Source: Haliotis asinina | Lineage: Eukaryota; Mollusca; Gastropoda; Lepetellida; Haliotidae | Reading direction: 5' to 3' | DNA length: 64,000 nt | Assembly: GCF_037392515.1 (NCBI RefSeq) | Contig: NC_090291.1 | Coordinates: 34,495,001-34,559,000 of the forward strand | In this document: piece after piece, positions 1 to 12,080 of the stretch | Layout: the number at the start of each line of letters is the position of its first letter | How positions within the stretch are numbered: the stretch's first letter is position 1 | Translations under genes and position numbers: made by a program | Notes under the pieces: model-generated | Database searches by the model: none | The model's input: only the letters and a program-made list of their open reading frames with translations | What the model was told of the DNA's origin: nothing

Positions 1-2000
1 ATGCAGCTTACTCAGATAGTCTGCCTTGAAATGTTTACTGAACTTCAAGTTGTATACTAGGGCTTGCACACAAATGGAAAACCTCTAATGCACAATGGAC
101 ACCACATTCTGGTTACCGGTAAACCAATTTACTGTATGAGATGTCAAGAAGCCATCGAAACTCAAAAGAACCACTGCCACTGCCTAGAGCTGCCGCCACG
201 TGGAACTGATTTCGACTTCATCCACTGACCAGTAACCATGAGAAGGTCTGCCTCCAAACTGAACACAATACCCTCCAAAGCCCGTACTACTAGCATCGCT
301 ACATGCAAGTTGCAGAACTCTCTGAACACAGCGGATGTGAGTTATACATAGTGATGCTTGACAGCCAGAAACGTACTGCGCTAAGCTTTTACGTGACAGT
401 CTAATTCTGTCAATCCAAGACCTTGCAGCAAGAATGTCACACGACAACGACCTTACCAACTGGCCTACTGTACCAAAAACTTGCTTCATGAAAACTATTT
501 GCGAACCGGTACTTTAGATCCTCCAGAAATTAGTTCATTGAAACACCTCTTCAGCTTGTCTGTCTTTCATTCAGGAAGAAACAGGGTAAATTCAGAAGTA
601 TCAACATAAAATCGCAACCATTGGCGAGCTTGAGGCGGTAACCAACACTATTTGTCAGCCTTAGGAACAAAGCCCGATCTAATGAGATCATTTTTAACCT
701 TTAAACACTGCAAACAGTCTTTGAAGATTCACCCATAAGTCCTTCGTCAAGGAACGTTAATATGAGCAGTCCATCGTGACGCAAATACGTAACCAAAGGC
801 TTGTTACTGTGTTAACGTGTAACCGAAGTTAAACTGAGTGGAAAAACAAGAAACTTATACTATTTCTTTTCACACGGCCAATTCCAAGAAAATGCAAGGA
901 ACGTTGTATGCAGTGGATACATCTCAATGTGGTGATAGGCTGAGGGCACATCTAATTTAACCAACCAATCCAGTCTTCACATTTGACGGACTGTCTATAC
1001 ACATGCTTGTTAACAACAGGCAGATCTAGAATAAGTCTCTTCCTCCCTGAAATCTGAAAAGCCACAGATAAAGGAATGACAACATATGTTTTTTTCAGTA
1101 CATTCAACAATCAAATCCTTTAACAAATCTGTAATGGCTTCTTGCACAAACTCTGAGCGATTGCAAGCTGAGAGAAAGGCAGCTTTAATCTCCTGCCAGA
1201 ATGACAAACAATGTCTCAAACGTCCTCTTAATTTGATTTCTGAACAATGAGTGAGTGAGTGAGTGAGTGAGTTTAGTTTTACGCCGTGCTCAGCTTTATG
1301 GCGGCGTTCTGTAAATAATAGATTCTGGACCAGACAATCCAGTGATCAACAACATGAACATCGATCTGCGAAATTGGGAACCGATGACATGTGTCAACCA
1401 AGTCACCGAGCCTAACCATCCGATCTCGTTAGTCGCCTCTTACGACAAGCATAGTCACCATTTATGGCAAGCATGGGTTGCTGAAGGCCCATTCTACCCC
1501 GGGACCTTCAAGGGTCATTTCTGAACAACCTTGCTCGTATTAATCGTCAGTTATTTCACATTCAACTTAACCTTGTTCAGTCGAATGTACTGCATTTGCC
1601 AGGGGTTGTGATGTTTGACTGTGGCGTGGATCTGACACGTGGAAAATCCCTTCTTGGGTGGGACAAGTGGCCGCATGCGAAACACGGACCAGGTCTGCAA
1701 CCGGCATGAAAAGGACGCTGGGAAAAGCTCGGGTTACTAGGCACAACCCCAGCAAGAGAACTAGACTGGGTGATGGTCGAAGAAGGGGAGCCTGTTTGAC
1801 TTTCCTCGCATTTTTTCCAGCTTCTTACCTGCCCTGTTCTCTGCACATGACATTCTCCGCTCGTCCTCGCTGCGGTCCGCCAACCCGTTGACCTCATATT
1901 GGCTCACGGGTTCCAAGCCTCCTTCTGAAGCGTCCGCCAGCTTCATAAGTCTGCTTCGCTTCTCTGTTCTCTCCTCTCTATTCCGAAGCTAACAGTTCTT
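1..2000 (-). mobile_element. Old broken retroelement remnant (DIRS/YR-like), fossil
   Basis: Short minus-strand reading frames between about 1950 and the window edge carry, in order, a gag-like stretch with a zinc-knuckle-like motif (CFACGHLSHPRRDFP, near 1600-1700), a reverse transcriptase-like stretch (near 1000-1220) and an RNase H-like stretch with the motifs ACSDASSTGFGGY and SSTWR (near 190-320). The order and the RNase H motif resemble DIRS/Ngaro-type (tyrosine-recombinase) retroelements; a Gypsy relative is the alternative. The copy is broken in many places (on the order of ten or more breaks) and looks old. A SINE lies inside it at 1248-1515. It runs off the left edge, so its 3' parts are not seen, and no terminal repeats could be defined. 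Family is inference from motifs. Confidence 0.55.
1248..1515 (-). mobile_element. SINE-A copy, nearly full length, inside the retroelement fossil
   Basis: Starts with repeated GAGT (the 3' tail read backwards) and 'gtttagttttacgcc', continues through the family blocks 'ctggaccagacaatccagtg' and 'ccgatgacatgtgtcaacca', and ends at the head block 'taccccgggaccttca'. It separates the gag-like and reverse transcriptase-like parts of the surrounding fossil, so it is the younger insertion. Confidence 0.85.
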
Positions 2001-3410
2001 GCATATAATCATTCTTATCGTAGTCGAAGGAGAACTTAATTTGCTAAAAAAGATTCAATATTTTCAGAATTGAATTGAAACTGCATCTTTTGTCTATCAC
2101 GATTCCAAACGGAATCTCTTTCAGTGCGCAACTTATCTAACTCTGAGGAAGCTTTACATTGTTACAGCTCTCTTGAAAACCCGCAAGCTTTGAATCAGCC
2201 GTTTTAACAATTTCGTCATGTGTGAAAACCTAAGCTTAAATGTTTTCCGTTTCAAATTTCTACTTGCTGAAAACAAGTGAACGGATCTAGACTGCAGGCG
2301 AGAATGAATGCCCCGCACTCTTATGCCCCGTCACTTATAGAGTCCAAACAAGCGCCGCCTGCACTACTAATTTCCTTCCTTTTGTATATAGTTTACATCA
2401 AAGAGAAGTCATTTTCATTCTAATCCAAACGATATTGATAGTTCGTGTCTATACTTACACTTACACTTACAAAACAAACGTTATCCTCCTTCCTTAATGG
2501 CGTGAGTACCTGTCTTCAACTGGCGTTGTGGCGCGTGGACGAATAGTTCTTGGTCTGTGTACCGTGCACCTAGTCTCTCTGTAACGTCATAAGTGTAAGT
2601 GATACGGTGACATCCGAGGGCGTTGGCAACAGCATTGTATGTCGACCACATCTGCACCATCCCCGTGGCTCTTTCTTTCTCTTCAGCTGTTAATCACAGC
2701 GTATTTCTCTTACTTGTGTATCAGAGCATGCATTCTAGACTCTGTTTATACCCTATAAAATCATTCTACACGTGAAATTGATACACACACTACTTGAATA
2801 TTGCTGTGGTTTGGCGTTTGATATTGCTATAAGTGAACAGAAAAATGAAGAAAAGTTAATTTTTGCAAGCATGTTAACAAAGATAATTTTAGATGTTCAT
2901 AAACACTTTTTCACAATATCATTAATGCAAATCAGCAGAAAATTATATCACAGAAATGATTATTTTACAATATTACACACTCTACAACAGCTGTTTCTTG
3001 TTTTGATAGTGTAACTTTAAATGTTTTATCTTTGCATAAAAGTAGAATTTTGTTTCAACCTTTCCTTTGGCCAACAGTTACTAAATCATTGTTATTGGTC
3101 TATTTCGGTAGGGTCGAAAATTTAACTTTTTTTAAAACGACGCATTTCACCTATATATAAATGCTTTTGAGACGGTTTTCTGTGATTTGCATAGAGCTGT
3201 GCTGTTAAGTTTTCTCGTAAACTAACACCTTCCACCATATCTATGCTAGTTCTTAAGTAAATCATAAAGGTTGGAGGGTAACGTGCCTTTTTGTGTTACG
3301 TGTATGTAGCCTCGGTTCTTTACGATAATATGTGACTTTTTATGATAATATTTGACTACAGAGGTGTTGTAATGATATAGCATATATTCTTTGTTGCTAC
3401 GGACCCGTAA
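2001..3410. other. Unassigned AT-rich stretch
   Basis: No exon, RNA gene or recognisable repeat seen. The part nearest 2000 could include the 5' flank or terminal repeat of the retroelement fossil. The small open frame at 2772-3014 lacks any motif and has AT-rich composition. Confidence 0.4.
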
Positions 3411-4315
3411 AGATACTTCTTTACTGCAGAGCCGTTACAATAATCCGGTCTCTTGGCTGGTTGCAGACCTGTTACAATACTCCTGTGTTTTAGTTGGCTG
3501 CAGGGCCGTTACAATCACCCGGTCTCTTGGTTTGCTGCAGACCTGTTACAATACTCCTGTGTTTTAGTTGGCTGCAGAGTCGTTATAATCACCCGGTCTC
3601 TTGGTTGGCTGCAGACCTGTTACAATACTCTTATGTTTTGGTTGGTTGCAGAGTCGTTACAATCACCCGGTCTCTTGGTTGGCTGCAGACCTGTTACAAT
3701 ACTCTTATGTTTTGGTTGGTTGCAGAGTCGTTACAATCACCCGGTCTCTTGGTTTGCTGCAGACCTGTTACAATACTCTTATGTTTTGGTTGGCTGCAGG
3801 GCCGTATCAATCACCCGGTCTCTTGGTTTGCTGCAGACCTGTTACAATACTCTTATGTTTTGGTTGGCTGCAGGGCCGTATCAATCACCCGGTCTCTTGG
3901 TTTGCTGCAGACCTGTTACAATACTCATGTGTTTTAGTTGGTTGCAGAGTCGTTACAATCACCCGGTCTCTTGGTTGGCTGCAGACCTGTTACAATACTC
4001 TTATGTTTTGGTTGGCTGCAGAGTCGTTACAATACACCTCTTTTGTTTCGCTGCAGAACCGTTATAACACTTCTGTCTTTTGGCTGGTTGAAGAACCATT
4101 ACAATACTCCTGTGTTTTGGTTGGGTGCAGAGCCTCTACAATACTCCGCTCGTTTGGTTGGCTGCAGAGCCGTTACAATACTCCGCTCGTTTGGTTGGGT
4201 GCAGAGCTTCTACAATACTCCGCTCGTTTGGTTGGCTGCAGAGCCGTTACAATACTCCGCTCGTTCGGTTGGCTGCTGAGCCGTTACACTACTGTCTTTT
4301 GATTCACTGCAGGCG
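3411..4315 (+). repeat. 37-bp minisatellite with 74-bp higher-order unit
   Basis: Copies of a roughly 37-bp unit built around 'tggctgcagacctgttacaa' alternate between two versions: one with 'tactcttatgttttggt' and one with 'tcacccggtctcttggt'. The pair recurs every 74 bp (for example 3601 to 3675). Towards the right (about 4125-4300) a third version with 'tactccgctcgtttggt' takes over at the single-unit period. All three plus-strand frames stay open across the array because the unit lacks stops, which produces long but meaningless reading frames. Confidence 0.95.
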
Positions 4316-4720
4316 TTATGAACCTCAAATAATTTATCTTACGCAGGACCGACATTTTTGCGTAATCCCTACTTTGTATTTGTATTGTCTTATGAGGTTA
4401 TTGTAAACTTTGATGGTATCGCTTGAAAAGCAGCTACAATATCTGCATGTGTGCGGACAACTTTGGATGAAGTAATCAACAAGAATTCATTATTTGCAAT
4501 TTCACATGATCAGTTTGGTCCTTGCATTTCATATTTATTGCGTAAGACATTTTAGTAATATTCAAACTGACAGTTGTTTTACAAGTTCGTTTTATACAAT
4601 GGACCACGAAGACGTTTAATGTATTAACAAATTACTAGCGAAACTCTACTAATTATCGTCATACAGACAATAATTTGTAATAATAACTCAAATTAAATAA
4701 AGCAGACATGTAATTATCTA
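4316..4720. other. Unassigned AT-rich stretch
   Basis: I see no gene, structured repeat or RNA here. Confidence 0.4.
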
Positions 4721-4845
4721 TTAGCAACATTCCAGCAACATCACGCAAGGGACACCAGAAATGGGCTTCACACATTCTGCCCACGTGGAGACTCGAACTC
4801 AGGTCCTAAGCGCGACGAGCGGACGGTGTAGCCATTAAGCCAACA
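4721..4845 (-). mobile_element. SINE-B (tRNA-derived) copy, 5' and body
   Basis: Read on the minus strand it shows the box A-like 'ggcttaatggctacac', the tRNA arm region and the body block 'gaagcccatttctggtgtcc'. The GAGT-type tail is missing. Confidence 0.75.
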
Positions 4846-5052
4846 TACCTTGGTATACCATAACTTGAATATTGTCACAACTAATGCCAGTATCACAAGG
4901 CGAAAGTGGTGTCCATTCCAAACCAGAAGTTGGTAGGCAGCAACGACCTTTTTCTCGCTTGACAGTAAAAAGTGAGGTTTCACCAGAACATAGGCAGCAT
5001 AAATTAGGCAAGTGTGAAATCAATCGAAATATCGATCTCTTCATTACGTGTA

Positions 5053-5210
5053 GTGAGTTAGGGAGTGACTTTGGTTAACGCCTCGTTTAGCAATATCCCA
5101 GCAATATCACGGCGGGGGACACAAGAAATGGGTTTCATATTGTACCCAATCGAACCCGAGTCTTCTGCATGACGAGTGAACGCTTTAACCACTAGGCTAC
5201 CCCACCGTCC
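5053..5210 (-). mobile_element. SINE-B copy, nearly full length
   Basis: Minus-strand reading: 'gggtagcctagtggttaaag' (box A region), 'gggttcgattgggt' (box B region), body, then tail ending in CTCAC-type repeats. Lies 3' of the transporter gene. Confidence 0.85.
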
Positions 5211-5689
5211 CTTGTATTACGTGGAAACAAACGACAACCATTTAGTCAAGGAAACCTTTTCACACCTGATGTTTCTCAAATTTAGTTCAACATGTAAATG
5301 AAAGGGTAAAATCACTTGAATAAATCATGTTGTATGTGATCTGGTAAAATCACAAAATTTCATTGCTAAGCGAGAAAAAGATATTTGCAACCTAATAAAT
5401 TCCGGGTTAGATGGACCCGGCTTAGTCCATGTGATTTAAGTTTAACCCTGAGTTATCAATTTCTGTGGAGTCTGTGGCTGATCGCGGGCACCATCTTGAA
5501 TAAAGACAACAATCAGATCTCATTTTGGCTTCTACATTACCGTCAGAAAACCAAATCACATCAGGTTTAATCCTACTGACGATTTGAATATTGTCTCTGC
5601 TGCATCAGCGTTAGTTCCACCCTCGGCAATGTCAGCACTGACAAGAAGACTCCTTGGCTTCTAAATTATCTTTCGAAAATCAGATTAAT
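5211..5689. other. 3' flank of the transporter gene
   Basis: Expected to hold the transporter 3' UTR on the minus strand. No clear AATAAA was found close to the stop, and no other feature is seen. Confidence 0.35.
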
Positions 5690-8600
5690 TCAGGTGTACT
5701 CCTGTGGTACCAATCGTTCTGAATTCTGCCTCTCGCGCACCGACTTGAGGACAGCCTTGGACCAGGTGAACAAGGACAGTATGAGCAGCAGAGAGACGCC
5801 GCTCTCTATAGTGAGTATATACATCAACCATATTGGAGACATTTCCTGCATCAGGTACCCAATGATTAACGGGTTGATGATACCAGGCAAGGTGGAAGAG
5901 AAGACAATGATCGAGACGATCCTGGACGACAGCCTCAGAATCGACTCCTCCAGCCACATCATCGTGGACGGAAACTGTGAAGCTAGAGACAACCCACCTA
6001 ACGCAACACAGGCCCACACACCAATTTCATTGTCATAGAGAGAGGACATCATCAGACCTACTGCAGACAGGAGCATGGTGATGGAGGTGACGAGGATAAG
6101 AACGAATGGGGGCACACGGTCCGTAAAAAAGATGGTGGCAAACCTCATAGCTGCGTAACAAGCCCAGAATACTGACGTCAGTCTGGCTCCCGATGTCTTC
6201 GTCCAGTTTAGCTGCTTCACCACGAAGGTGAGGAGGAAGGATGCCAAACACGACTCAACAGCTACGAGGAAAATGAAGATCAGAACCACAAATATCATTG
6301 TACCAAAGATATACACCATCGGCAATGGTTTCTCCAGATTTGCGTATCCAGTCGTGGACTTCTGGGTATCTGCTGATTGGGATTTGTGGCAACACCTTTG
6401 GATCAGGAAGGTCAGCGAAGCTACAAGGAACAAAATCCCTGTTATGAGATACGCGTATTCGACTTTTGTTTCTGTGACAACTATATCGCAGTCTCCATTG
6501 TCTACAAAGTCACTGTTGTTCACGCAGATGTTAGAGAGGGGGATGCTTGAGTTGTCTCCCTCTCGTGTATTGTTTGAGCTTGTTCTGTATGCAAGGAAGG
6601 GTTCTGTGATGAGTGGGGAAAGCGTTCCCCCAAGAGCGAAGCAGAAGTGGAGAATCTGAACGAACACTCTTCTTTCAGCTTCCCAAGTCCTTATCAAATC
6701 TGTGTTACCACCTTGAAGAGAAAAATATATGTAAGCAATTTTCTCATTCCATGATGGCCATGCCTTTTTCAAAGAATAGTTACTCGTATCTGAACATTGT
6801 ATGTTGTTACTATGTATCTGAACATAATTTTAAAAAAAGATACAGCCGAATTGTACACATCGTCAAACTCAAAAGAAAATGCGTGGAACTGCTCGTAGCT
6901 GGTGGATCGGGAGTGGCGGTGGTAGAGAAGTGGTTAAAGTGTTATCTCTTCACGCCGAAGACGCGGGTTCGATTCCTCACATGGGTAAAATGTGTAAAGC
7001 CCATTGCTGGAGTCCCCCGCCGTGATATTGCTAGAATATTGCTAAAAGCGGCGCAAAATCATTTTCACTCACTCCCCTAGTGAAATGGATGCGGGTAAAT
7101 CTATCAGACTATCATCTCCAAGTTGTTCCAGTGACACAAACGCTTCAGGCATTATCCAAGTATCACTGCAGTCACTCAGCACATACGTTCGTACTCTTAT
7201 GGTTTAATAATGTACAGACTAAGAACTCGATAGATTTGAAAAATAAAACTTCTGGCGGTGTATTAAAGATGTATTACAGCAGCTTGGTCTGTCGAACTAA
7301 TGGTTGACAACACAAGCATGTCTTAAAACAATCACTAATGGATGTCAACACAAGCATGTTTTAAAACAATCACTAATGGTTGACAACACAAGCATGTCTT
7401 AAAACAATCACTAATTGTTGACAACACAAGCATGTCTTAAAACAATCACTAATTGTTGACAACACAAGCATGTCTTAAAACAATCACTAATGGTTGACAA
7501 CACAAACATGTCTTAAAACAATCGAGTAATTCTGAATAGAGACTGGGACCTATCCTGCCATCACATAGTTGATTAGTGTAAATTATCATGGTGAAAAATC
7601 AACTGTTTATACATTTTCATAAGTGTCATTTGACTGGTGGATTCATGCCGACGCTGAAAGGTGGATGGATGTTAATTGTTTGTTTATATAATGGCAGTCC
7701 AAACAAAAACGGTGATTGATATCATTAGCATCAATCAACGTAACTGGGATACCATGACATGTATCAACAGCGTGATTTGCTGAAGATCAGTTCTAACCTG
7801 GAACTGCTTGGGTTGGAGGTGTGTAATAAAGTGGTTGGGTTGATATATTCGTCGGTTTTAACAGTTTTCAAGTACTATCACGGCGGGTTTACCAGCAATT
7901 GGTTTCACACACTGTACACATATGGGAAATGGAACAGTGTCCTCGGCGTGACGAGCGAACGCTTTAACCACTAGGCTACCCCTCCGCCAGCGGGTGTATA
8001 AGAAACTGGCGCTACCAGCAACGTGAGTGTGAGGGTGAGTCCACCGCTTTTAGCAATAATTCCAGCAACATTACGGCGAGGGACACCAGAAATAGACTTC
8101 ACACATTGTACCCGTGTGAGGAATCGAACCCGGGTCTTCGGTGTGATGGGCGAACGCTTTAACCACTAGGCCACCCTGCCACCCCATCCCACCCCCAAGA
8201 ACGTTATATTACAACCATTAAGTCACTTACAAGTAACGTGTCCAGCCCTGAAGAAGGACACGACGCCATGCATGAAGACCATCAGGATATACGGCGTGCA
8301 CAACGGCAGAACCGCGACAGCTACAGCTGCTCCGAGGAGGATGAGGAACATTAGCAGGTGCTTGTTAAATCGGCCAAACAGGAAACCAAAGGACAAGGAG
8401 CCGCACATGCTCCCGACGGAGGCTCCCGTGAAGAAGACAGCGGACTGCTGGGTGTTGGTGTTAGTGATGAGCTGAAGGTCTAGCAGCGCGGGGCCAGTCT
8501 GGGCATTGCATATTCCCTGTAAACCAAAAGGTGCTTGTGATAATCACAGTTGCATTAACCGTACCGTGATTCAACATGTTGCATGCTTGAGATTGAATTT

Positions 8601-11278
8601 TCGCAGTAATGTACATACTGTGATATTTTGAAAGGTTTAGTCACATCCGGGATTCGAACCCACACCAGAGACTATATAATAGATATTATATGGTCTCTGC
8701 CCACACATTCAGTGAGGCACCCAGTGAGACACAAAGTCAGCCATCTAATCCACACTCTGAGGGTACGGTTTTATTTTTGACCACGTTGTAACTGGCATTT
8801 GTATTCATACAAATGATCGCCGTTGTACAAAACTACCTTAGCACTAAGGCTACCTTAATTCTATGTTAAGGTGTGGGAGTTAGGGTCACCTTAGTGCTAA
8901 GACCGCCTTGTGCCAAGAAGCCCTGTCTTACAATAAGAGTTTGTTATTAGGAGGATATTACGTTTCGAGGCTACCATATCAGCCCGAGATTGCACGCCGA
9001 CAGCCCCTTATTGTTTGTGCACAGTCGTCCAAGTGATTAATAAGCATAACTCTTTGCATGCGTTGTTAAACAATAGGTCATTGACCCCTTTGTCCCAATT
9101 TTAGTCTGTTTTAAAGTGAGTGAGTTTAGGTTTATAAGCTTTAAGCAATATGTCAGCAATATAACGGTGGGCTTCACACATTTTACCCATATGGGGAATC
9201 GAACACGACGACGAACGAACACCTTAATCACTAGGCTACCTCACCGCCCCCGTCTGTTTTTAAAAGCACGTGGCCAAGGGGTCCCATGCTGATCTGGGTA
9301 CTCGAATATGTACTGTAGTGAGTGAGTGAGTGAGTGAGTGAGTGAGATTAGTTTAGTTTTAAGCCACACTCAGCAATTTTACAGCTATATGGCGGCGATC
9401 TGTAAAAACAGAGCCTGGAGCAGACAATCCAGTGGTCAACAGCATGGGCATCAATCTACGCAAATGGGAACCGAAGACATTTATCACCCAAGTCAGTGAG
9501 CCTGACCACCCGATCCCCTTAGTCGCCTCTGACGACAAGTATGGTTACTGAAGATCATTCTAACCCGGATCTTCACTGGTAGAATATACTAACACAAACT
9601 AACGAGATTTCCCACGTATCTCCTTCACTAATCAATACCGAACGGGCTGCCTAATATGCGTGACTGGACAGTGCCGTCAGATAATAATCGGGTCGTTTTG
9701 ATAAACGGTGTTTTTAATCGTTTTGCTTGATCAACGGATTTAGATCTTCATGGAGGCGATAACCAGCAACAAGAACTGTTGAAATATGGATACACTTCAG
9801 CTCAACGTAACTCTTACGTGAAGTCTGTGATGATTTTTAGACATTGTAAATAAAAGCCGTCAAAGACTAATTCAGACTCCATAGGTCGTCAAGGGCTAAA
9901 CAGTGGTGGATATAGTCGACTACAAAGATCATCTTAAATCGTCGCTGACACCGGGTGTTAACGAACACAAGAAACACGTAACAGAGGTCATGAAAGCAAG
10001 AGGTCGTGTTATTGCACTAATTAAACATGCCTAGGTTGTATAATCTAGTTTCTTTGCATGAACATTGCCTTTCACCCATATTGAACAGACAAAGATAGTC
10101 ATGGGAGTGGTAGATCTTATCTTTTATCTGTGAACTCCCTAAGAATAGCAGATAGCACTAGCAGTGGAAGTTGAGAAGACTCTTAGGAGTGAGCTAGAAA
10201 TGGGCTTCACACATTGTACCCGGGGATGCGGAGTGGCGAGCCAACAACTTAACCATATTCATAACTGAACTACTGTTTTACTGACCTGGGCCCACTTGCA
10301 CAAAGCGATCTTAGCGCTACAACTATCTTTAGCCTATACTGGAGAGTGGGAGTTACAATGATTGTAGTGCTAAGATCGCTTTGTGCAAGTGGGCCCTGTT
10401 ATGGACCATTCAAGGACGCTGCTCTACAGCTGCTGGAATACTGATGGCTAAGAAAGGTGAAGGTTGACACCCTATAGTGTATGCACAACACGAAATGTAG
10501 GAGAATCAACACAGGTGATGCATTCACCTGATACGAAATATAGCAGAACAACACAACGCATACTCGCAACAGAGAGTACAACAGGATAAACTCTATAGAA
10601 CAATCGAGACAGCACAGTAGACTAAACACTACAGTATGCCAACATAGCACAGCAGACTAAACACTAGCACATTAAACTAAACACTAGCAGAGTAGACTAA
10701 ACACTACACTATGTCAACAAAGCACAGCAGACTAAGCACTACAGTATGTCAATACAGCACAGCAGACTAAACACTAGCACGGCAGACTAAACACTATAGT
10801 ATACCAATACGGCACAGCAGACTAAACACTACCACGGCAGACTAAACACTATAGTATACCAATACGGCACATCAGACTAAACACTGGCACATCAAACTAA
10901 ACACCAGCAGAGCAAACACTAGCACTGCAGATAAACACTACACTGCACTCAGGATACTGATAGTGTAGCAGACTAGGCTCTACAGTTGACCAAACACAGC
11001 ACAGCAGACTAAACACTTGCACAGCAGACTAAACACTACAGTGCACCCAAAACAGTGTAGCAGACTGAATACAGACATCACAGCAAACTGTACAGAGTTG
11101 TCAACTAATCAGTAGTCCACCCGTATGCTACATGAAGTCACAACATCGTTAATAATTCAAGCATACTCACAATGACAATGAAGGAGTAGAACAGGCACCC
11201 CGTGTGTAAAAGCTTCCTCGTGTATCCGGGTGCCGACACCCTGGCTCTGAGTGCCACGTACCACCCGTCCCCTGCCAT
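5690..11278 (-). CDS. MFS transporter, sodium-dependent glucose transporter 1 / MFSD4-like
   Basis: Three exons, all coding: 11171-11278 (36 codons from ATG), 8231-8516 and 5690-6711, with GT-AG introns and closed phases (0, then 1). The product is 471 residues, close to the roughly 480-520 of the vertebrate NaGLT1/MFSD4 proteins. Exon 2 carries the family-typical QTGPALLDL in the first extracellular loop after TM1, and a cytoplasmic-loop-like FGFLFGRFNKH after TM2. Exon 3 has HFCFALGGTLSPLI, an asparagine-rich extracellular loop with several N-X-S/T sites, and the remaining hydrophobic segments, giving about 12 in all. It should be a plasma-membrane sugar (or related solute) carrier; the substrate is inferred from family resemblance. 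Intron 1 (8517-11170) holds SINEs, two fold-back elements and a minisatellite; intron 2 (6712-8230) holds SINEs and a 38-bp array. The reading frame looks intact. Confidence 0.88.
6909..7075 (+). mobile_element. SINE-B copy in transporter intron 2, antisense to the gene
   Basis: Plus-strand copy: 'gtagagaagtggttaaagtg' (box A region), 'gcgggttcgattcctcac' (box B), body 'gcccattgctggagtccccc', tail 'gctaaaagcggcgcaaaa' and CACTCACTC. Confidence 0.88.
7297..7524 (+). repeat. 38-bp tandem repeat, about 6 copies
   Basis: Unit 'gttgacaacacaagcatgtc' plus 'ttaaaacaatcactaatg', repeated with one or two differences per copy. Lies in transporter intron 2. The very low divergence between units points to recent expansion or homogenisation. 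Confidence 0.95.
7680..7800 (-). mobile_element. Degenerate SINE-A fragment
   Basis: Weak match to the SINE-A middle ('catcaatcaacgtaactggg', 'taccatgacatgtatcaac') with the head block eroded. Confidence 0.45.
7851..7988 (-). mobile_element. SINE-B copy
   Basis: Minus-strand tRNA-like head ('ggtagcctagtggttaaagc', 'gttcgctcgtcacgccga') is well kept; the body and tail (7851-7900) are eroded. Confidence 0.8.
8023..8185 (-). mobile_element. SINE-B copy, full length
   Basis: Begins (tail end) with GTGAGTGT, then 'ccgcttttagcaataattcc', and ends in the tRNA-like head with a well-kept box B ('cccgggttcgattcc' on the minus strand). It stops about 45 bp from the splice donor of transporter exon 2. 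Confidence 0.9.
8641..8755 (-). mobile_element. Possible tRNA-derived SINE of another family
   Basis: On the minus strand a box B-like 'gtgggttcgaatcccgga' follows a box A-like 'ggattagatggctgac' with a short palindrome (around 8671-8697) between them. A related sequence is at 23209-23298. Too long between boxes to be a functional tRNA gene. Confidence 0.35.
8820..8925. mobile_element. Degenerate fold-back MITE
   Basis: Inverted arms 'accttagcactaaggctac' and 'caccttagtgctaagacc' around a centre containing 'gtgtgggagtta', the same plan as the better element at 10288-10396. Confidence 0.6.
9116..9250 (-). mobile_element. SINE-B copy, internally shortened
   Basis: GTGAGTGAG tail, body missing its middle, and the tRNA-like head ending 'ctaggctacctcaccgcccc' as read on the plus strand. 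Confidence 0.8.
9317..9578 (-). mobile_element. SINE-A copy
   Basis: Eight GAGT units, then 'tttagttttaagccacactc', 'agacaatccagtggtcaaca', 'agtcagtgagcctgaccacc' and a head ending near 'aacccggatcttcac'. Confidence 0.85.
10197..10256 (-). mobile_element. SINE-B fragment
   Basis: Only the body block 'gaaatgggcttcacacattg' and part of the head remain. Confidence 0.5.
10288..10396. mobile_element. Short fold-back MITE
   Basis: Near-perfect inverted arms of about 34 bp: left 'gggcccacttgcacaaagcg' then 'atcttagcgctaca', right the reverse complement ending in GGGCCC. The 40-bp centre is unpaired. Lies in transporter intron 1. This type of palindrome, with a cttagcgctaag core, is common in marine invertebrate genomes. 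Confidence 0.85.
10600..11075 (+). repeat. Irregular minisatellite (gcacagcagactaaacac)
   Basis: Many copies of 'agcacagcagactaaacact', some followed by an 'acagtatgccaacac'-type spacer and some not, so the period varies between about 18 and 38 bp. Lies at the 5' end of transporter intron 1 just inside exon 1. Confidence 0.85.
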
Positions 11279-11584
11279 GTTGTTCCAGGTGCTGTCACCC
11301 CGTGTGCTGAGCTCGTCGAATTCACGTCAACGCCGACTGGCCTTTCCACTGGTGACTGATCTGATATGCGGATAAAACATTGGTCGCAACGGTGGATCAT
11401 CTACTGCAAGTGTTACTGAAATCACTTGTTCATACATCATGAAATATGCAGGAACAGTCAAGTCATGCCTCTGCATTTTTGTAAATGGGGTCGTTCAAGA
11501 ACACGTTACGTATAATAATGACATCGTGACTCTTGACTGTGCAGATTAACCCGAATAGCTATCTTGATTATCGGTACATGAACT

Positions 11585-11845
11585 TTTTTTTGAATATTGA
11601 ATTTGGACCAGAAGGATATTAAGGTTTGCTTGTTTTGTTTTGTCCTTGTTTCTGTTTACATATCTGTTTTTGTTGTTGGTTTGGGATTTTTTGTTTGTTT
11701 CCTTTCTTTTGTTTTGTTTTGTGTGTTTTGGGGTTTTTTGTGTGTGTTTTTTGTTTTTGTTTTTGTTTGTGTGTGTGTATGATTTATCTTGTTTCATGCT
11801 TATTTGTTTTGTAGTATTTTTCTTGTTTTGGATTGATGAATTGAG
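11585..11845 (+). repeat. GT-rich low-complexity stretch
   Basis: Long runs of T and GT (ttgtttttgtttg-type). Open frames here are composition artefacts. Confidence 0.7.
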
Positions 11846-12080
11846 TGAGTGAGTGAGTGCACGCGTGAATGAGAGAGTGAGTGAGGGAGTGAATGAGTGA
11901 GAGAGTGGGTTAGTTAGTTAGTTAATTAGTTAGTTAGTTAGTTAGTTAGTTTCTGTACATAACTAAGACTTGACCGGACAACCAAGTAACAGACAGCATG
12001 ACTATGTGTTGAGACAAGATTACATGCAGCAGTCAGCGATCCCGAGCACCCGACACAAGTCACCCATTACGACACTGAAG
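11844..12080 (-). mobile_element. Degenerate SINE-A copy with expanded tail
   Basis: GAGT/GAGAGAGT repeats and a block of TTAG repeats replace the tail; the body is recognisable only by 'accggacaaccaagtaacag', 'gcacccgacacaagtcaccc' and similar. Confidence 0.55.

Noticed and set aside
1342-1524. 60-codon frame MINNMNIDLRNWEP
   Set aside because: It is SINE-A sequence; a similar frame appears in the copy at 37232.
3453-4302. Overlapping long plus-strand reading frames of 147-233 residues with repeated GWLQ/CYNTL text
   Set aside because: They are different frames of the same 37/74-bp minisatellite; the period is not a multiple of three and the unit simply lacks stops.
5694-6659. Plus-strand frames opposite the transporter
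   Set aside because: Antisense shadows of exon 3, which has matching family motifs and splice sites on the minus strand.
6909-7075. tRNA gene
   Set aside because: Boxes A and B are present, but the sequence continues into the SINE-B body and tail and recurs many times in the window; the same holds for 17495 and 32211.
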